Shown piece by piece: positions 20,999 through 31,800 of a stretch of DNA of 64,000 nt. A model generated the notes under the pieces. It was not told the origin of the DNA. It saw only the letters and a program-made list of their open reading frames with translations, and did not search any database. Numbering within the stretch: position 1 is the first letter of the stretch; the number at the start of each line of letters is the position of its first letter. The position numbers and the translations under genes are program-made. This DNA comes from Laburnicola sp. R22_1. Taxonomy: Eukaryota > Ascomycota > Dothideomycetes > Pleosporales > Didymosphaeriaceae. The stretch is from the NCBI GenBank assembly GCA_014281115.1, contig JACONQ010000004.1:434001-498000 (forward strand), written 5' to 3'.

Positions 20999-21763
20999 AT
21001 GCCGATCATCTGGGGTAACTACATTGGCTACGGCGGATTTATGCCCTACGACGCTTTTCGCGATCCCAGCTATTTGTGCGACTTCCCACAACCCGCTAGT
21101 AAATCGTTTCTCCGTCGGTTCCCTAGGGCAGAACTCCGGGAACTGGAATGGCAATTCAACAGATGCGTGTCGAATGATGAGTGTAGCAATTTATTTTGCG
21201 GCTTGGATAATGGACGTTTTACCTCAGCTGAGGGAAGAATCACCCTGAGACGCATCAGGGAGATACTCAATGAAAGGCCTAACAGAAGACCTGGAGTCAT
21301 CGTGACAGAGAGCGTGCATATCCCCGCGCGAAGGGTCGTCGAGGAAGTGCGCGTAGTGCACCATGGCAGCGGAGGTAGGACCACGCACACAATCGAAAGT
21401 GGGAGGAGAAATCGTCAGAGGAGTTCGCCTGAAGTCGAGGAGTACAGCAGTGGAGAGGATAGGAGCAGGCATAGGAGGCCTGAGAGGCGAATGATTCGAG
21501 ACAGGGAGCATAGCCGATCGCGTAGCCGAGGACGCGAGGACAGAGACCGTGGTCGTGGTGGGGACCGTCGGAGGGATAGACACCGCGATGATGACGAGAG
21601 CGGGAGTAGGAGCAGGGATAGGGAGCATGGTAGTAGGAGGTCTGTGGAGAGGCGTAGGGATGATAACGATGAGCGACGGGGTGATCGTCGAAGGGATCGA
21701 CGAAATGAGCGCGATGATGGAGATGATCGGGATAGTGACGATGGCGGAAGATCGCGACAGTGA
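20999..21763 (+). CDS. orphan gene 1: cysteine-containing N-domain with SR/RD-rich tail
   Basis: 254 aa, single exon, not recognised. Residues 1-95 look folded, with Cys27, Cys56, Cys62 and Cys67 and helical stretches (RRFPRAELRELEWQFNRC; GRITLRRIREILNERP). From about residue 135 the protein is a highly charged Arg/Asp/Ser tail (RSRSRGREDRDRGRGGDRR), like the RS/RD domains of RNA-processing factors. No signal peptide, no membrane segment. The ATG sits in a CTCAAAATG context after a TATA box. It is the first of three same-strand genes built alike: an N-terminal domain with an ELxEL-type helix plus a low-complexity tail. Function unknown; a nucleic-acid-binding role is an inference from the tail only. 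Confidence 0.7.
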   Translation: MPIIWGNYIGYGGFMPYDAFRDPSYLCDFPQPASKSFLRRFPRAELRELEWQFNRCVSNDECSNLFCGLDNGRFTSAEGRITLRRIREILNERPNRRPGVIVTESVHIPARRVVEEVRVVHHGSGGRTTHTIESGRRNRQRSSPEVEEYSSGEDRSRHRRPERRMIRDREHSRSRSRGREDRDRGRGGDRRRDRHRDDDESGSRSRDREHGSRRSVERRRDDNDERRGDRRRDRRNERDDGDDRDSDDGGRSRQ

Positions 21764-22530
21764 TGAAATCATACGCGTCAAAGTCGAGTCAAAGTCTTCT
21801 ATGTCCGACGACCCCCAAGGCTGCTTGTCAACGAGTATGGATTTAGTGTATGCGTAGTTTGAGAACTGAGAACGCGCAGGTTCTACCCGTGAGAATGAGG
21901 CTGGACAAACAAGCGTGAGTTATCTAGCTTTACTTTCCTAGTTTTAGAGCTTCGAGCTCGACGAGAAGAAGAGTTTTCTGTATGTATGACATAGTGTCGC
22001 TAATTAGAGTTATATAAATTGACTGAGTGATGCACCAATGGGTTATTATATATTCGAATTAACCACAACGAACACTAGCTGTGGAGCATCTTGACATTAC
22101 CTAGTAGACTCCCGGGTTATATTTCTTTTCGTTCCCTCCATGCATCGTAGACGAACTTGGCGCGTCGTTATGCCCTGAATTGTTGAGACTCCATCTTGAT
22201 CTCATCATACTGATACATCACCCATATATAATTCAGGCTACAGACGATCGTTCAAGTACAGCTCATTATCTTCACAGCTGCAGGGGCGTTTCCTCTTCAC
22301 ACGAGGTCGGTATCTGTTACGTGAGTGCACGTTAAGCTACGTGTTCGAACACTCAAACTCTTTTCATCAGAAATGTCCAACGTGAAGACGGTAAACGTAT
22401 GTGCTGTTATACTATATAGAACCCGTACGCATCCATGTCATGTTCTTTAAATCCAGCATACTATTACTTCTATCTACCACCACCAACAATACTGAAACTA
22501 AAAACCCCACTTTATTCTCTAAGAAACACA
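21764..22530. other. spacer between orphan genes 1 and 2
   Basis: About 770 bp, AT-rich. Besides the TATA box used for gene 2 there is another TATATAA (near 22225-22233) followed at 22374 by a short ATG frame (MSNVKTVN) ending in GTATGT. An upstream exon of gene 2 is therefore possible but unproven. Confidence 0.4.
22413..22418 (+). promoter_or_regulatory. TATA box, orphan gene 2
   Basis: TATATA 118 bp before the ATG at 22531, the same spacing as in orphan gene 1. It argues against the earlier in-frame ATG at 22435, only 22 bp downstream. Confidence 0.5.
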
Positions 22531-23046
22531 ATGCTCAGCCCAAACAACTATGCTTGGTCAGTCGTCCACCCGATGCTTTACGACCAACTTTGGGGCCTCT
22601 CAATGTGGGAGCTCGATGAGCTGTGGATGCATATCGAGGAATGTCATTGCCATAACTTCTGGGGACTCAACACGCCATACAGTATGCTTCGTACACAACA
22701 ACTAATTTCGGAGATCCAATTTCAATTTGGAAACATGGTTCATCCAGTCGGCAACGACGACTTGTTCACAGTGAGCCCGGACAGCGACGACGATGAGCAT
22801 CTGCTATATGCTTCAAGCGAGGACGAGAACGAAGAGGAAGAACATCCCACAGAAAGCGGACCCAGTAGAGTTATGGGTGGAGGAAGAGGCAGAGGCACAG
22901 GTCGAGGTCGAGGTCGAGGTCGTGGACAGCGCGGTGGCAGGGGAGGTCGGTCTCCTGCACCGATACCTCATAATTCTGTTCCTGGTGGAGGTCGCCGCGG
23001 GCAAAGGGGCAGGGTTGCCAGGGGCGCTGGCCGTGGCGCTCGTTAA
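22531..23046 (+). CDS. orphan gene 2: HP/LxGLS domain with acidic stretch and RGG tail
   Basis: 171 aa from the ATG at 22531, which has a better context (ACACAATG) than the in-frame ATG at 22435. Not recognised. The N-terminal ~70 residues contain HPMLYDQLWGLSMWEL (13-28), then ELWMHIEECHC and a short helix. Residues 82-105 are strongly acidic (SDDDEH, EDENEEEE), and 117-171 form an RGG/GRGRGRG box typical of RNA-binding and condensate-forming proteins. The HP(x5)LxGLS(x3)L pattern recurs in orphan gene 3 at nearly the same position. No signal peptide. Role unknown. Confidence 0.68.
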   Translation: MLSPNNYAWSVVHPMLYDQLWGLSMWELDELWMHIEECHCHNFWGLNTPYSMLRTQQLISEIQFQFGNMVHPVGNDDLFTVSPDSDDDEHLLYASSEDENEEEEHPTESGPSRVMGGGRGRGTGRGRGRGRGQRGGRGGRSPAPIPHNSVPGGGRRGQRGRVARGAGRGAR

Positions 23047-24006
23047 CCGTTAGAGGAACCTGATGATTATTAGCAGCCGGATTCATTATCCTTGTGAATT
23101 TGGTCATGGTTCAAATAGCGTGGTAATATTTCGAAGGGAATTCAATACTATCATGACGCTATGAAAACCTGTCTCTGTTTTAATTCGCCCCTTGCATGAA
23201 CTGTCAGTCTCAATGTACATAATGTAACATAGTCCGTTACGAGCCGTTCTTTTTCAAATATATCAGCCCCTTCTTTCGATTAGTGCAATTTTCTTACACT
23301 TGAGAGGACATAATATCACTTTAAACCTGACGGTGCTATATAAGAAGTCAAACCAGCAGGAGCTTAGACAAGCGTGATTTGGTTGCGGCCGGGACATACT
23401 GAACCACTTTGTATATGTGAATTGTTTAGAAAATGATAATAAATCAATTTCTTTGCCCTCGCAAGTAATGTACGACGTGCAAAAGAGAAATTCCTACTAC
23501 AGCCAATTAATGCATTGCATCATCTGTCCTGATAGTGGAATGACTCCTACAGGATATTCAATCGATGTAACCCGCTAATAGGACAGTGAACGTACGCTAT
23601 TACGTAGCTATGGTAGAAGTTAAACCATAGGTAGGACAATACCTGTACTTTAAGAAGCACAAACACTAAAAATTGTGAATTCTCGTGTATTCCCAACCTG
23701 ACGATAACGGTCTCTGTTTACTTCCACGACCATATTACGTGGACGTATTAGTGGCTTAGTATAGTGATGTGGTATAATGTTCATACACAAATGAATCTGC
23801 AACGATCATTGAATACCCTGTAGCAAGATTAAACTTTGATTGACAACACACTGTGTGAATGAGAGGTTGGAGACGCAGCTCTATCTCAGGTACTTCTCTA
23901 TATAAAGCCACCCGCAAAGACTTATTGTCTCTTCTAGAAATAAAAAAACTTCGACGCTCCCTGTGGTATCTCTAAGTACTGATTAATTATCACCAGATCT
24001 CGATCT
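23047..24006. other. spacer between orphan genes 2 and 3
   Basis: 960 bp AT-rich spacer, no gene seen. It carries the TATA box of gene 3 (23899-23906). Confidence 0.5.
23899..23906 (+). promoter_or_regulatory. TATA box, orphan gene 3
   Basis: TATATAAA 108 bp before the ATG at 24007, preceded by GGTACTTCTC, which resembles the GGTACTATATAA of gene 1. Confidence 0.55.
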
Positions 24007-25386
24007 ATGGCTATGAATATAGGTCACGGAGCCTGTTTCGATGCCCACCCTTACTCCCAGGCAGCACTCTACGGGCTCAGTATACCCGATCTTCAAATGA
24101 TACGCGACTCCGTTGTGTTCTGTCTCCAAGGATTCTGTCCCCCCGGAAGCCCATGTAAAAGCGGAATGTTGAGGAGGTGGAGGCTACAGCGGTCCTTGGA
24201 CATTGTACAATTCGTGATGAACTCAATGGGGCCGATATTCCCAGTCGTGGAAGTCGTCCGCGAGGTACATGAGGTGCACGAAGCTCCACCCGTACGCAAC
24301 GTACGCGAAGTCCATGTATACGACGAAGAAGAAGATGTACGCAGGGTACGAGAAGTTCACGTATACGACGACGATAAAGACCATGGATGTAGCAAGAAAG
24401 GCAGAAGTCGGAAAACTACGAAGTATCTGCAGGACAAGTCTGGAAGATCTGGATACATGTCCGATGACTCAAACAGAGACAAGGGAAAGGGAAAGCGAAG
24501 AGATGATCGACGCGGCGATGAAAGACGGAGTAAAGACGACAGAGACAAGAGGTATGACTCGGATGATGACTACGACCGACGAAATAAGTCACATCGAGGA
24601 AAACATGCCAGACGCCAGTCCTCAAGCCGATCTCCTGAACGTCGCAAAGACCGGAGAGACTACTCATCGGAGCGCTCGAGGTCTTCTAATCGTGGCGACA
24701 AGAAAGATCGCCGTGGGAAAGATAAGCAGTCCGGAAATGGGCAATCACCTGGGAGAGGTTCTTCCAGAAAGAACAATTCTAAACGCTCAGATACCAAGCA
24801 ATCGCGCAAAGCTGACGGTCGTGACGCTCGATCCTATGCTGACAGAGCTCATGAAGATGATAAGTACTACGGAAGCGACACAAGCCACCACACGCATCAA
24901 GTTCCGTCGCCTAAGCACCAAAAAACAAAGCCGGAACCATCTTCTACCAGAAAGAAATCGAAGCATACCTCAAAAGTGGAAACGTCTGGACAATTCGATT
25001 TATACCATGCTCTTGGACTAAGCAAAACAGCCGCCGCAGAAGATATCAAAGCAGCGAGAAGAGGCCTGCTGCCAAAATTCCATCCGGATAAGCTTATCAA
25101 CAAATCAGAGGAAGAGAAGGAGCGTGCGGCAAAGCGAATGGCTGAGATAAATGCTGCCTGGGACATTCTGGGTGATTTGAAGAGGAGAGCAGTCTACGAC
25201 AAGACCGGCATCACCGATCTATATCAAATTAAAGAGATCATCAAGCAGCAGGAAGGGAAAAACAGTTGGGCTCTTGTCAGACCGGGGGACGTGAGTGGTA
25301 AGCAGCAGGGAGGTGAGGCCGCAGATAAGAGGAAAGGCACTACCAAAAAGGTCTCGAAAGGCCTCAAGTCTCTTTTTAAGAAGTGA
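24007..25386 (+). CDS. orphan gene 3: HP/LxGLS domain, basic repeats and C-terminal J domain
   Basis: 459 aa, single exon. The N-terminus shares HPYSQAALYGLSIPDL (14-29) with orphan gene 2, followed by Cys39, Cys44 and Cys50. A duplicated VREVHVYD motif (about 99-106 and 114-121) leads into a long Lys/Arg/Ser/Asp-rich disordered region (about 125-325). A J domain occupies about 331-401 (LYHALGLSKTAAAEDIK, HPD at 359-361, AAWDILGDLKRRAVYD), which would recruit and stimulate an Hsp70. A basic C-terminus follows (KKVSKGLKSLFKK). A J domain at the C-terminal end of a protein with an orphan N-domain is unusual. It ends 128 bp before the transposon nest but shows no RIP damage. Confidence 0.8.
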   Translation: MAMNIGHGACFDAHPYSQAALYGLSIPDLQMIRDSVVFCLQGFCPPGSPCKSGMLRRWRLQRSLDIVQFVMNSMGPIFPVVEVVREVHEVHEAPPVRNVREVHVYDEEEDVRRVREVHVYDDDKDHGCSKKGRSRKTTKYLQDKSGRSGYMSDDSNRDKGKGKRRDDRRGDERRSKDDRDKRYDSDDDYDRRNKSHRGKHARRQSSSRSPERRKDRRDYSSERSRSSNRGDKKDRRGKDKQSGNGQSPGRGSSRKNNSKRSDTKQSRKADGRDARSYADRAHEDDKYYGSDTSHHTHQVPSPKHQKTKPEPSSTRKKSKHTSKVETSGQFDLYHALGLSKTAAAEDIKAARRGLLPKFHPDKLINKSEEEKERAAKRMAEINAAWDILGDLKRRAVYDKTGITDLYQIKEIIKQQEGKNSWALVRPGDVSGKQQGGEAADKRKGTTKKVSKGLKSLFKK

Positions 25387-25513
25387 GCGTATGCTTTTTC
25401 ATTGTCAATATGGATTGATCTTGGTGCTTCTTGGGTTCTTCCCTAAGTAACTCTGTAGATAGTCTCAAATTGTATTTTTTTTTGGTTCCAAAATCAAAAT
25501 TTCGTAACTCGTA
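25387..25513. other. unique flank between orphan gene 3 and transposon nest
   Basis: 127 bp of ordinary sequence, presumably the gene 3 terminator. The extreme AT-rich composition begins only after the duplicated 8-mer. Confidence 0.5.
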
Positions 25514-25521
25514 CGCTGCTA
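25514..25521. repeat. left target-site duplication of the 29.7-kb unit
   Basis: CGCTGCTA, identical to 55202-55209 directly after the right inverted repeat. Confidence 0.88.
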
Positions 25522-26206
25522 CAGCGCTTCTAACGTATCGTAGTATAGGCTGTACTATAGCCTATACTACAGCCTATAAGGCGTAAGAATGTAGCTATCC
25601 TTTAGGCTGTAGCGTAGCTGTAATTGTATATATTTTAGCCTATAGGATAGCTCTATAGCAGCCTTTTTTAAAGGGCTGCTTTCCCCTTATAGAAGACTAC
25701 TTTTATAAAGGATTTAGTTATATAACTAAGTTATATAATACTAGTAAGTTATATAACCTTATTATACAATCTAGTTATATAAATAGTTATATAATATCTA
25801 AGTTATATATATATTAGGAAATTTTTTTGGCAAGTATGTGCACCTAGGACACCTGTGCAGCTCTGTGCACGCCTACGCACGCTTACGCGCCCTAAGCGCC
25901 CTAGTAATACCTATTTTTTTTTGTGTGCACTTGCGTAACTTTGTATATAATTATGTATAATTAGTATTAAGCGCATAATAAGTTACTATAAAACGCCTTT
26001 ATATTATAGCGCTAGGCGGAACTATACTTAATTCTATACTATTTATAGCTAGAGCGCGCTATATATACTAACTGTCTAATTTATATACTTTTATATTTAT
26101 ATAGTTAGTATTAACTATAAAGTTTATAAGTGTGTATACTTTATAATAACTTGCTTTTATATAGCGTATTATAATTTACTATAAAAGTCTTCTAATTATT
26201 TATATA

Positions 26207-28070
26207 ACGTAGTTTACTAGCGAGTAACCTACACTAGTAAGCGCGCCACCTTTGCTAAGACCCCACTATCACTAATAATACCATTATAATACAACTACCT
26301 ACTATGTCTTCTAAGCTATCTAATAAAGCTCGGTTACTTATTGCTATAAGAGCTATTAAACAAGACCTAAATCTTACAGAGCGAGTAGCAGCAGGGCTAT
26401 ATAATGTTAATTACAGAACGCTTAATTAAAGACGCAATAGAACAACTACACAATGCTATAACCTACCTAAATTAAAGAATTTTACTCTCCTTAAGGAGCA
26501 GGCACTTGTTAATTGTATAATTAAGCTAGACACGCGTGGATTTCCTTCTACAAAGCTTATAATATGCACAATAGCCGATTCACTACGTTTATAAAGAGGA
26601 AAGCCACCTATTAGCATTAACTAGACAGACAGGTTTATTAAGCGCAGACATAAAGTTAAAACGCGTTAGTCTTAGTCATACAACAACTAGAGGACACAAT
26701 AAAAAGATTCTAAGGTTATAAACGTGTGGTTTAAGCTTATGGAGAGCATTAAAGTCAAGTACAGTATTATAAATAAGGACACCTATAACTTTAATAAATT
26801 AGGCTTCCTAATAGGGGTTATAAGGTCTTAGCTTGTGGTTATAGTATTAGAAAGGCGTGCGAAACCCAAATTAATATAGCTAGGCGACCGCTAGTAGATT
26901 ATAGTAATCCAGGGTATCTGCGCTACTAGATAGGCAATCCCTCCCTTTATTATCTACGCTAGCAAGCGTTACATCTCTACCTAGTACAAAGACGCGTTAA
27001 TTCCTAGCAATTGGGTAATCGCTATTAGCGAGAATAGCTAGATAAACAATAAGCTTAGTATTCCGTAGTTAAAACACTTTAACGCGCATATAAAGAGACG
27101 CGCTAAAGGAATCTATTAGCTACTAGTTATTAATAGCTATAAGAGCTATAACTTAATTAAGTTTCAGAATTACTATAAGGAATATAAGATTATTACTCTC
27201 TATATGCTGCCACATTTATTATACCTACTATAGCTATTAGATATGGGCTGTTTCTCTCCACTAAAGAAGGTATATAGTGCTAAGATCTTAGGCTTAGCAC
27301 GTTAGCTAATAACCTACATTATAAAGATTAAGTTTCTTCTAGCCTTTAAAACCGCGTTTTTAAAGGTTTTCTCTACAGAGACAATTAAGAGTAGTTTTTA
27401 CGGTGCTAGACTAGTCCTATTAAATCTAGAGGAGGTGTTGCAGCATCTTAACATCTGTATCTATACACCTAGTCTGCTTATTAAAGAGCCTACCACCTGG
27501 GAGTCTAAAACACTAAGTAACCTACGCGAATTTAAGGCGTAATCAACACTAGTTTGTAAGAGAATTAGAGATTACTTTAATTTATTACTAACTTTAACTA
27601 TATAGGTGCTTAAGAAGCTTAAAAAAGACGCTCTAAGTGCAATACATAGTTAGGTACTAGTGTTAGATAAAATTATAGGCCTTTACAAGATAATTAAGAA
27701 GACTACAAGATAAAAATTATATAAAAGGAGGTATATCCAGTATTAGGGATTACTTACAGTAGTAGAGGGATCTTAGCTAGCCACTCCTAAGAACGCTAGT
27801 AGATAGAAGAAGAGTAAATAGTTGTTAGGTACTAGTCGCGCTGCAATAGGGTCATTAACTTAATGGCATTATAGTATTTGTAGATAACCTAGACACAATA
27901 CGCAAATCTGCCAGGGAGTTAAAGAGGAAGAATCTAAATTAGATATATTAACTTAGTATATATTTTTAAGTAGTATTGCGACGTAGTCTAATAATAAATA
28001 AAATAGTTTAGTGGAGCCATAGTAAAGGTGGCGCGCTTACTAGTGTAGGTTACTTACTAGTAAACTACGT
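26207..28070 (+). mobile_element. pogo/Fot-like (Tc1-mariner) DNA transposon, decayed
   Basis: About 50-bp inverted repeats: the left starts ACGTAGTTTACTAGCGAGTA, the right (opposite strand) ACGTAGTTTACTAGTAAGTA. TA dinucleotides on both sides (26205-26206, 28071-28072) are the expected target duplication. A transposase frame starts at ATG 26304 (MSSKLSNKARLL) and runs to about 28,010 when TAG is read as Gln. It keeps the family blocks LPHLLYLLQLLDMG (from LPPHSTHLLQPLDVG) and LLVINSYKSYN, where the catalytic DGH has decayed to N-S-Y, a GAT to AAT change. The helix-turn-helix N-terminus is also discernible. Inactive relic, 1864 bp. Confidence 0.87.
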
Positions 28071-28330
28071 TATAAGTAGTAGTAAAATTAATTAATATAC
28101 TAGCTATTATATTATTATAAGTAGTAGTAGAATTAATAAGTACGCTAGCCTTTATAGTTTTTATTTATATATAATTATTAGTAGAGTTAATATATATACT
28201 GCTCTTAATAGTAGTAGTAAGAGTAGGTCTAATTTATACTAAGAAGATTACGTATACTAATATTATATATATAGAATATTAGATATATTACTTAACTATA
28301 CTATACTATACTATAGTTAGTGTTTACTTT

Positions 28331-28335
28331 AAAGG
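28331..28335. repeat. 5-bp target duplication AAAGG, left
   Basis: AAAGG directly before the LTR; matched by 35679-35683. Confidence 0.85.
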
Positions 28336-28554
28336 TGTAAAAAAGCAATTGGGCTTAATTATTAAATAGGTTAAATTACTATAATAAGGATACTAGGTAC
28401 TATATACTACCTGTGTAGTAGTAGTCCTAAGGGCGCGCTAGTACTACCTAATTGGGACTAGCGCGCGGGGCTAGATTAATGTTAGGCTAATTAGGTTGGA
28501 TTAACGTCGGGCTAACTAGAGGTCTAATAGGCTAATAGGCGGTAATCTCTAACA
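28336..28554 (-). repeat. 3' LTR of Ty3/gypsy element
   Basis: 219 bp, TG...CA on the plus strand (TGTAAAAAAGC...CTCTAACA). It differs from its partner at 35460-35678 mainly by C/T and G/A changes. Contains a 10-bp stem GCGCGCTAGT / ACTAGCGCGC (28433-28442, 28457-28466). Confidence 0.9.
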
Positions 28555-28676
28555 TTACCCCCCTCTCTAAAAGCCTTAGCTCTAGCGAGGCAAACTAAGA
28601 AAAACTATATTAGAGGCGCTAATTACGTGGCTTAATAAACATTATAAACTATTATAATTTATTATAAACTATTATA

Positions 28677-28816
28677 GACTATTTAAGACTATTTAAGACT
28701 ATTTAAGACTATTTAAGACTATTTAAGACTATTTAAGACTATTTAAGACTATTTAAGACTATTTAAGACTATTTAAGACTATTTAAGACTATTTAAGACT
28801 ATTTAAGACTATTTAG
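28677..28816. repeat. 10-bp tandem repeat, about 14 copies
   Basis: Near-perfect repeat of ACTATTTAAG inside the Ty3/gypsy element, between its polypurine tract and the decayed pol region. The copies are almost identical although the surroundings are heavily mutated. Confidence 0.9.
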
Positions 28817-31800
28817 AAATATTATAATAAGTAAAATAACTATTAGATAACCTCCCCTAGTATACGAGCTAGTAAAGTGAGCATTCTACTATCGCGCGTT
28901 ATAGTAGTTACGTCTAATAAGATAACCTAGGCGTCTTCTTAGGTGTAGCTTAGAAAGAGGCCTATTACCCAAAAAGGTTGTCTAAAACAGCCAGTTAGCG
29001 AGCGCTCCACATGCCTATTCTAACAGTCTTATAATATAATATTATATTAAGAGGTACCTTAATCTTACACATATGCGTATGTAAGAGCCAGAAGCTTAGG
29101 GTTCCTAACTCTATTATCCTAGAGGTATATAACTATAAGATTCTTATATAATGCTAGATCTTTATATAGGGTATATGGGCTAGGTTTTCTATTATTATTC
29201 TTATAATATGCTTTAATAGCTTTCTCGCAACCTAATATATCTATATAGGGCTGCTACTTAGGGTTAGCATTCTACTTAGGGGAGTTTTTATACTAGACTC
29301 TATATATAAGTAGTCTCTTATTATCTATTAAAGAATTCTTATAGTAATAATTAATCTTGCTATTAACTATAGAGTTAATATAGTAGTCCTATAACCTTCC
29401 TAGTAGGATAATAGGCGCGTTTGTTGCGACTGTGCCCTTTTTATTAGGAAGCTAGATAGTATTAGGGGCGTTATATAATAGCTAGATGTAAAACTATAGG
29501 TGTATATTATAATAACTTGTGGGAAGCTTTAACTAGTACGTATAGTTATGAAAGACCTTTGCAATAGGAAACAGTCCTAAATTCTTAATATTTAGATCTT
29601 TATTAGAATAAAGGGATGGAATATTATACACGTCTAAATAAACTATATCTCTAATAGTATATACTAGTGTGGATTGTCGACCCTTATTCGCATAAAACTC
29701 TATTTTTAATTAGGCCTAGGCTAGATGTTTATTTATAAAGCGTATAACGTCTTTAATATAACAAACTATTTGCTAGATATTCTTATATTATAACTTCTTA
29801 TAATAGTCTATTACTATAACTAGGATAATAGTTTTAAAGCCCTATTATAGTAAGTAGCCCTTAGTTATAAGTAATAGCGCAACTCTAGTAGACACGTTTT
29901 TTTTATAATTTGTAGTAAGTTATATAATAGATAACTAGTTAATCTAGTTATTTTGTGTGTAATTAATATAACAACGCAAATACGCCTTTAGAATAGCATT
30001 TATAATTTTTGTCTACCTATTACCCTCTGGGTAAAAAGCTATTATAAGTGTGGGTTACGTACCTACCTATCTACAAAGCTCCCTTTAAAAGTAGGATGTA
30101 AACTAGGCGCTGCGGTTAGAGATAATAGTATTAGGAAACCCCTTCTTGCACTATACGTACTTAATAAAGGCTCTAATAATAACCTTAACGTCTAGTAATA
30201 GAAGCGCAATATACTTATATTGCTTAGATAGGCGGTTAACTACCACTATAATATAATAATAGGTAACTCTGCCGCGCGTGTAATCTGGCAATAGAGTAAT
30301 AAAATTAATAGAGATATCTTTTTAGAAACGCTTTAGCACTAGTAGTGGGTAAAAAAGTCCTTACTTTTATTTCTTAAACAGCTTTAAGCAGTAATAGGTA
30401 ACATAATTGCGTGTATAATAAGCAACTATATTTATTATACTAGGCTAGTAATAGTGCTGGCTAACCTTATAATATGTTCCTCTTTTTTCTGCGTGTCCTA
30501 CCCTTAGAGGTTTATAACACAACTGTATAATATCTATATAGAAAACGTTGTTAAAGGGGACGAAAATCTATTTTTAGAAAAATACCAAACTGTTAGTAAT
30601 ATTATAGTCTTATAATTCTACCTTAACGTTATAGTTATGTATTACTGCTGCTAGGAGACATCGTATGCCCTATTACTTTATCGCGATAATCTATTATAGG
30701 ATGGAATCCCTAGTAGTTGCCTATTTTAACTAGTTTGTTATACTAATATAACTCTATATAGAGGGATCCTTGCTTAGCAACTTTGCCTATTCTAGTAAAG
30801 TGGCCTTGCGACTCTTTGGAGGGCCGTTGTCGACTATTTTATCTTTAATAGGTTTTTCCTTACTAAGATAGTATAATTTTATAGTAAGACTAACTACTAA
30901 CTTCTTTATTCCCACTAGTATTTATGCGAAGTAAGTAGCGTATAACGTTTCTTTAGTAGAACGCTCTATAAGTAGTGTAATTATCTTTAAGATAGGTTTA
31001 GATGTGACTGCTAGTAGAGTAGGTTTAATATAGTTAGGCGTAAGGATTGTTTACGCTTAGTGTTAAAGATAATTGTTTAATATATTACGTGATAAGTTAC
31101 CTAGATAATAGGTAAGAGAATTAGGCTTTTTACTCTGCCTATCTAGCTAGTAAGTAATATTAAAGTTAAACTTAGAGAGGAATTCCGCCTAGTAAGCCTA
31201 ATAATAGTTTAACTATTTTGTGATTATAAACCACTCTAGTGCTTTGTAGCCTAATATTATATTAATAAGCGACCTATTAGATAGCTTAGATTGCTAGTCT
31301 TTAAAAGCCTTAATAATTATAAGAAGTTTTTTATTATAAATTGCGTAGTTGCACTTTACTAGTATTATTTTTATAGATATAAAAGTAATAAGACGCAGGG
31401 CGCTCTTATATATCTAAGACAAGACTGTAGTAATAATAAAGTCTAACGCGTCTATCTTAACCCACGTCTCTAGATCTAAATTAAAATATACTAGGATTGG
31501 GGCTATTATAAGTACGTTTTTAAGCTGCTTAAATGCTTTGGCAGCGGGGCCTTATAGGTTAAGAGAGAACTTTGTAGAAGCCTCTTTGCGGATTAGATTT
31601 GTTAGCGCTCTTACTAAGCTTAAGTAGCTAATAATAAATTGCCTATAAAAGTTCGCAAATTCTAGAAACAACTATACCTTACGCACGTTAGTGGGGAGCT
31701 ATCATTTAGTTATAATGCGGATCTTGGCGAGATCTATCTTAATGCTATTAATAGTAAGAATGAGTTCTAGGTATTTAACATTCTTAACCGCGAACTCGCA

